NCBI GenBank assembly: GCA_002428485.1
Contig: DIWM01000032.1
Location: forward strand, 57,947 to 63,581
Direction: 5' to 3'
Source of the DNA: Deltaproteobacteria bacterium UBA6106
GTDB lineage: Bacteria > Desulfobacterota > Syntrophorhabdia > Syntrophorhabdales > Syntrophorhabdaceae
Length of the DNA stretch: 5,635 bases
The first letter of the stretch is position 1. Each line of letters begins with the position of its first letter. Below the pieces are notes generated by a model. That model had not been told where the DNA came from. It was given only the letters and a program-made list of their open reading frames with translations, and searched no databases. This document shows positions 4,709 through 5,635 of the stretch, one piece after another. A program made the position numbers and the translations under genes.

Positions 4709-4836
4709 AAGCACTAATTTCTAAGCACCAAATCTTAAACAATATCAAAATTCAAATGTTAAATGTTCTAAACAAAGGGGTGGCATTTATGCGTTTTGAA
4801 CATTCGAATTTGTTTAGGATTTAGATATTCGTGCTT
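4709..4836. repeat. AT-rich imperfect inverted repeat (MITE-like or intergenic palindromic element)
   Basis: The left arm (4709-4760) reads AAGCAC, TAATTTCTAA, ATCTTAAACAA, ATTCAAATGTT in order. The reverse complement of the right arm (4836-4799) reads AAGCAC, GAATATCTAA, ATCCTAAACAA, ATTCGAATGTT, the same order with a few substitutions and two short insertions in the left arm. The 38-base centre contains AAAGGGGTGGCATTTATGCG. AAGCAC is also repeated at 4724-4729. There is no reading frame inside. The form suits a small non-autonomous mobile or dispersed repeat. Copies elsewhere in the genome would be needed to call it mobile. Confidence 0.65.
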
Positions 4837-4850
4837 TGGATTTTACCTTA

Positions 4851-4903
4851 CATTTCGATATTAGGATTTCCCATTTCGATATACGATATACGAACTACGA
4901 TAT
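4851..4903. repeat. Short direct repeats rich in CGATAT next to the palindromic element
   Basis: CATTTCGATAT occurs exactly at 4851-4861 and 4872-4882. Further CGATAT/ACGATAT words follow as far as 4903 (ATACGATATACGA, then CTACGATATG). The run reaches to within about 15 bases of the 3' end of the minus-strand gene at 4918. It is probably part of the same dispersed element as 4709-4836. Confidence 0.55.
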
Positions 4904-4917
4904 GCTGCCTTTGGCTA

Positions 4918-5361
4918 TTAGTTCCTGCCTGCCGGTTTTGTCTTTTTCGCTGCCGGTTTCTTTTTTCCGTTTGTCTGCTGTTGTTTCTTTAACTGCGCCT
5001 CAGCCTTTTCTTTCTGGATCTTCAGGGTCTCGATATCGCCCTTCATCTGCGTCAGGCTTGATTTTATTCGCGCCTTGTCCATGTTCATCTTTTCAAGCCT
5101 TGATTCAATGGATGAAAGTTGTGTTTTAAGCCCTTCAACCTTTGCGAGATCCGCCGATAGAGACGACACCTTTGCCCCGAATGAGACGACCATGATGCCC
5201 AGTATTATTATCAGCACAAAAGAAATGATCAACCCTACAGGAAGATTCCTGATAATGGATTTGACCCTGCTTTCTTTGTTTAGCGCATCCTGACTATCAA
5301 GAAGTAAGGGGAGCTCATCATCCTGATTGACCGGTTTTCCATTTTCATCAAAGATAGGCAT
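4918..5361 (-). CDS. Single-pass membrane protein with coiled coil and basic KPA tail
   Basis: I do not recognise a named family. The 147 residues comprise an acidic N-terminus (1-33), a basic stretch (SRVKSIIRN, 31-39), one membrane helix (about 42-62, PVGLIISFVLIIILGIMVVSFG), a heptad-rich coiled coil (about 64-127, with repeated Leu/Ile/Met spacing from SLSADLAKVEGL onward), and a Lys/Pro/Ala tail (128-147, GKKKPAAKKTKPAGRN). By the positive-inside rule the N-terminus is cytoplasmic and the coiled coil lies outside the inner membrane. The architecture resembles FtsL/FtsB-like or other small envelope scaffolds, but nothing specific supports a division role. The ATG at 5361 has AAGGAG (5373-5368) six bases upstream. 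The gene stands alone: its 3' end meets the repeat region and a leader hairpin lies before the ribosome site. Confidence 0.87.
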   Translation of the reverse strand: MPIFDENGKPVNQDDELPLLLDSQDALNKESRVKSIIRNLPVGLIISFVLIIILGIMVVSFGAKVSSLSADLAKVEGLKTQLSSIESRLEKMNMDKARIKSSLTQMKGDIETLKIQKEKAEAQLKKQQQTNGKKKPAAKKTKPAGRN

Positions 5362-5376
5362 ATGTTACTCCTTAAT

Positions 5377-5395
5377 TAGGATGTTATTTATCCTA
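5377..5395 (-). promoter_or_regulatory. Small hairpin in the leader of the coiled-coil protein gene
   Basis: TAGGAT (5377-5382) and ATCCTA (5390-5395) form a 6-bp inverted repeat with a 7-base loop. It ends four bases before the AAGGAG ribosome site of the minus-strand gene. AATTAGGAT (5374-5382) recurs at 5433-5441. It could be a protein-binding site or a weak leader structure; function is unknown. Confidence 0.35.
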
Positions 5396-5446
5396 CTTAA
5401 CATATAATTACCGAAATTACAAAAGAATAAACAATTAGGATAGAGG

Positions 5447-5505
5447 GGCGATCCAGCCAGTCGTAAGGGGTTTAATCGCCTTACGCCTAACGCCTTACGC
5501 CTAAC
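5447..5505. repeat. 14-bp tandem duplication with an adjacent inverted repeat
   Basis: GCCTTACGCCTAAC is present twice head to tail (5478-5491, 5492-5505). Just upstream, CGTAAGG (5462-5468) pairs with CCTTACG (5479-5485), and GGCGAT (5447-5452) pairs with ATCGCC (5475-5480), so alternative hairpins are possible. No coding frame covers it. It looks like simple intergenic repeat expansion. Confidence 0.7.
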
Positions 5506-5551
5506 GAGACCCTTCTTAGCTTTTCACGTCGTTATAAGTCTTTGAAAAACC

Positions 5552-5580
5552 TTGACAATAGGTAATAAAAACGTTAATTT
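5552..5580 (+). promoter_or_regulatory. Possible promoter of the HNH-family gene at the right edge
   Basis: TTGACA (5552-5557) is perfect. Seventeen bases on lies TAATTT (5575-5580), three of six to the -10 consensus. The expected start, about 5587, is only a few bases before the ATG at 5592. A weaker alternative, TTGAAA (5542-5547) with TAATAA (5563-5568), has a short 15-base spacer. Confidence 0.35.
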
Positions 5581-5591
5581 TCAGATGATTT

Positions 5592-5635
5592 ATGGACCGG
5601 ACACTCTTGTTGAATACAACCTTTGAACCTATCAG
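5592..5635 (+). CDS. HNH endonuclease-family protein, first 14 codons (runs off the right edge)
   Basis: The frame opens MDRTLLLNTTFEPI and continues into the window edge. Many small bacterial HNH endonuclease-family proteins begin with this pattern (a hydrophobic strand 'LLLN', then 'YEP' or 'FEP', with the HNH site much later), so the assignment is by N-terminal signature alone. The catalytic motif is out of view. There is no ribosome site within 15 bases of the ATG. An ATG at 5585 is in another frame and stops after 13 codons. It is divergent from the coiled-coil protein gene. The call is moderately sure; a few more codons would settle it. Confidence 0.6.
   Translation, partial: MDRTLLLNTTFEPI

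Noticed and set aside
4528..4710. Minus-strand reading frame of about 60 codons opposite the candidate small RNA.
   Set aside because: It begins with TTG or an internal ATG with no ribosome site, has no recognisable motif, and its DNA is better explained by the paired RNA stems and terminator.
4836..5293. Plus-strand frames opposite the coiled-coil protein gene.
   Set aside because: Ser/Phe-rich shadows of Lys/Glu-rich coiled-coil codons, without ribosome sites.

Overview
The window looks like an ordinary stretch of bacterial chromosome at moderate GC. Its layout suggests a Desulfobacterota-type (former deltaproteobacterial) or related Gram-negative anaerobe. The pointers are a short F0 gene cluster (atpZ-atpI-atpB-atpE) separated from the F1 genes, an ATP synthase c subunit preceded by a signal-peptide-like extension, and small secreted or membrane proteins with Lys/Pro/Ala-rich tails. 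The lineage is inferred from these patterns, not from a database search.

Layout from left to right. Bases 1-345 (minus) are the first 115 codons of uvrB, running off the left edge. Bases 485-1009 (plus) encode a small exported protein with KPA repeats around one compact domain. Two strong hairpins (1031-1063 and 1077-1099) separate it from the convergent minus-strand cluster atpZ (2796-2521), atpI (2543-2160), atpB (2160-1465) and atpE (1431-1105). These genes overlap or nearly touch and supply the membrane a and c subunits of F1F0-ATP synthase plus two small accessory membrane proteins. The b, delta, alpha, gamma, beta and epsilon genes are absent here.

A tRNA-Lys(CUU) gene with its own promoter lies at 2939-3015, divergent from the atp cluster. 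Next comes a near-consensus promoter overlapping a nested dyad (3099-3161), which drives a TetR-family regulator (3165-3842) and probably the following unrecognised 173-residue protein (3919-4440). The simplest reading is an autoregulated two-gene unit.

Bases 4441-4917 hold no convincing protein gene. They contain an extended -10 promoter followed by a sequence that folds into a rod ending in an intrinsic terminator (candidate small RNA, about 4531-4624). An AT-rich imperfect inverted repeat (4709-4836) with a tail of short direct repeats follows. A membrane-anchored coiled-coil protein lies on the minus strand at 5361-4918. Bases 5362-5591 hold a leader hairpin, a 14-bp tandem duplication and a candidate promoter. 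At the right edge, 14 codons (5592-5635, plus) match the N-terminus of an HNH endonuclease-family protein and read out of the window.

I do not see a defence island, CRISPR array, transposase or prophage. The least explained parts are the TetR/unknown-protein unit with its operator, and the small-RNA-plus-repeat region at 4516-4917.
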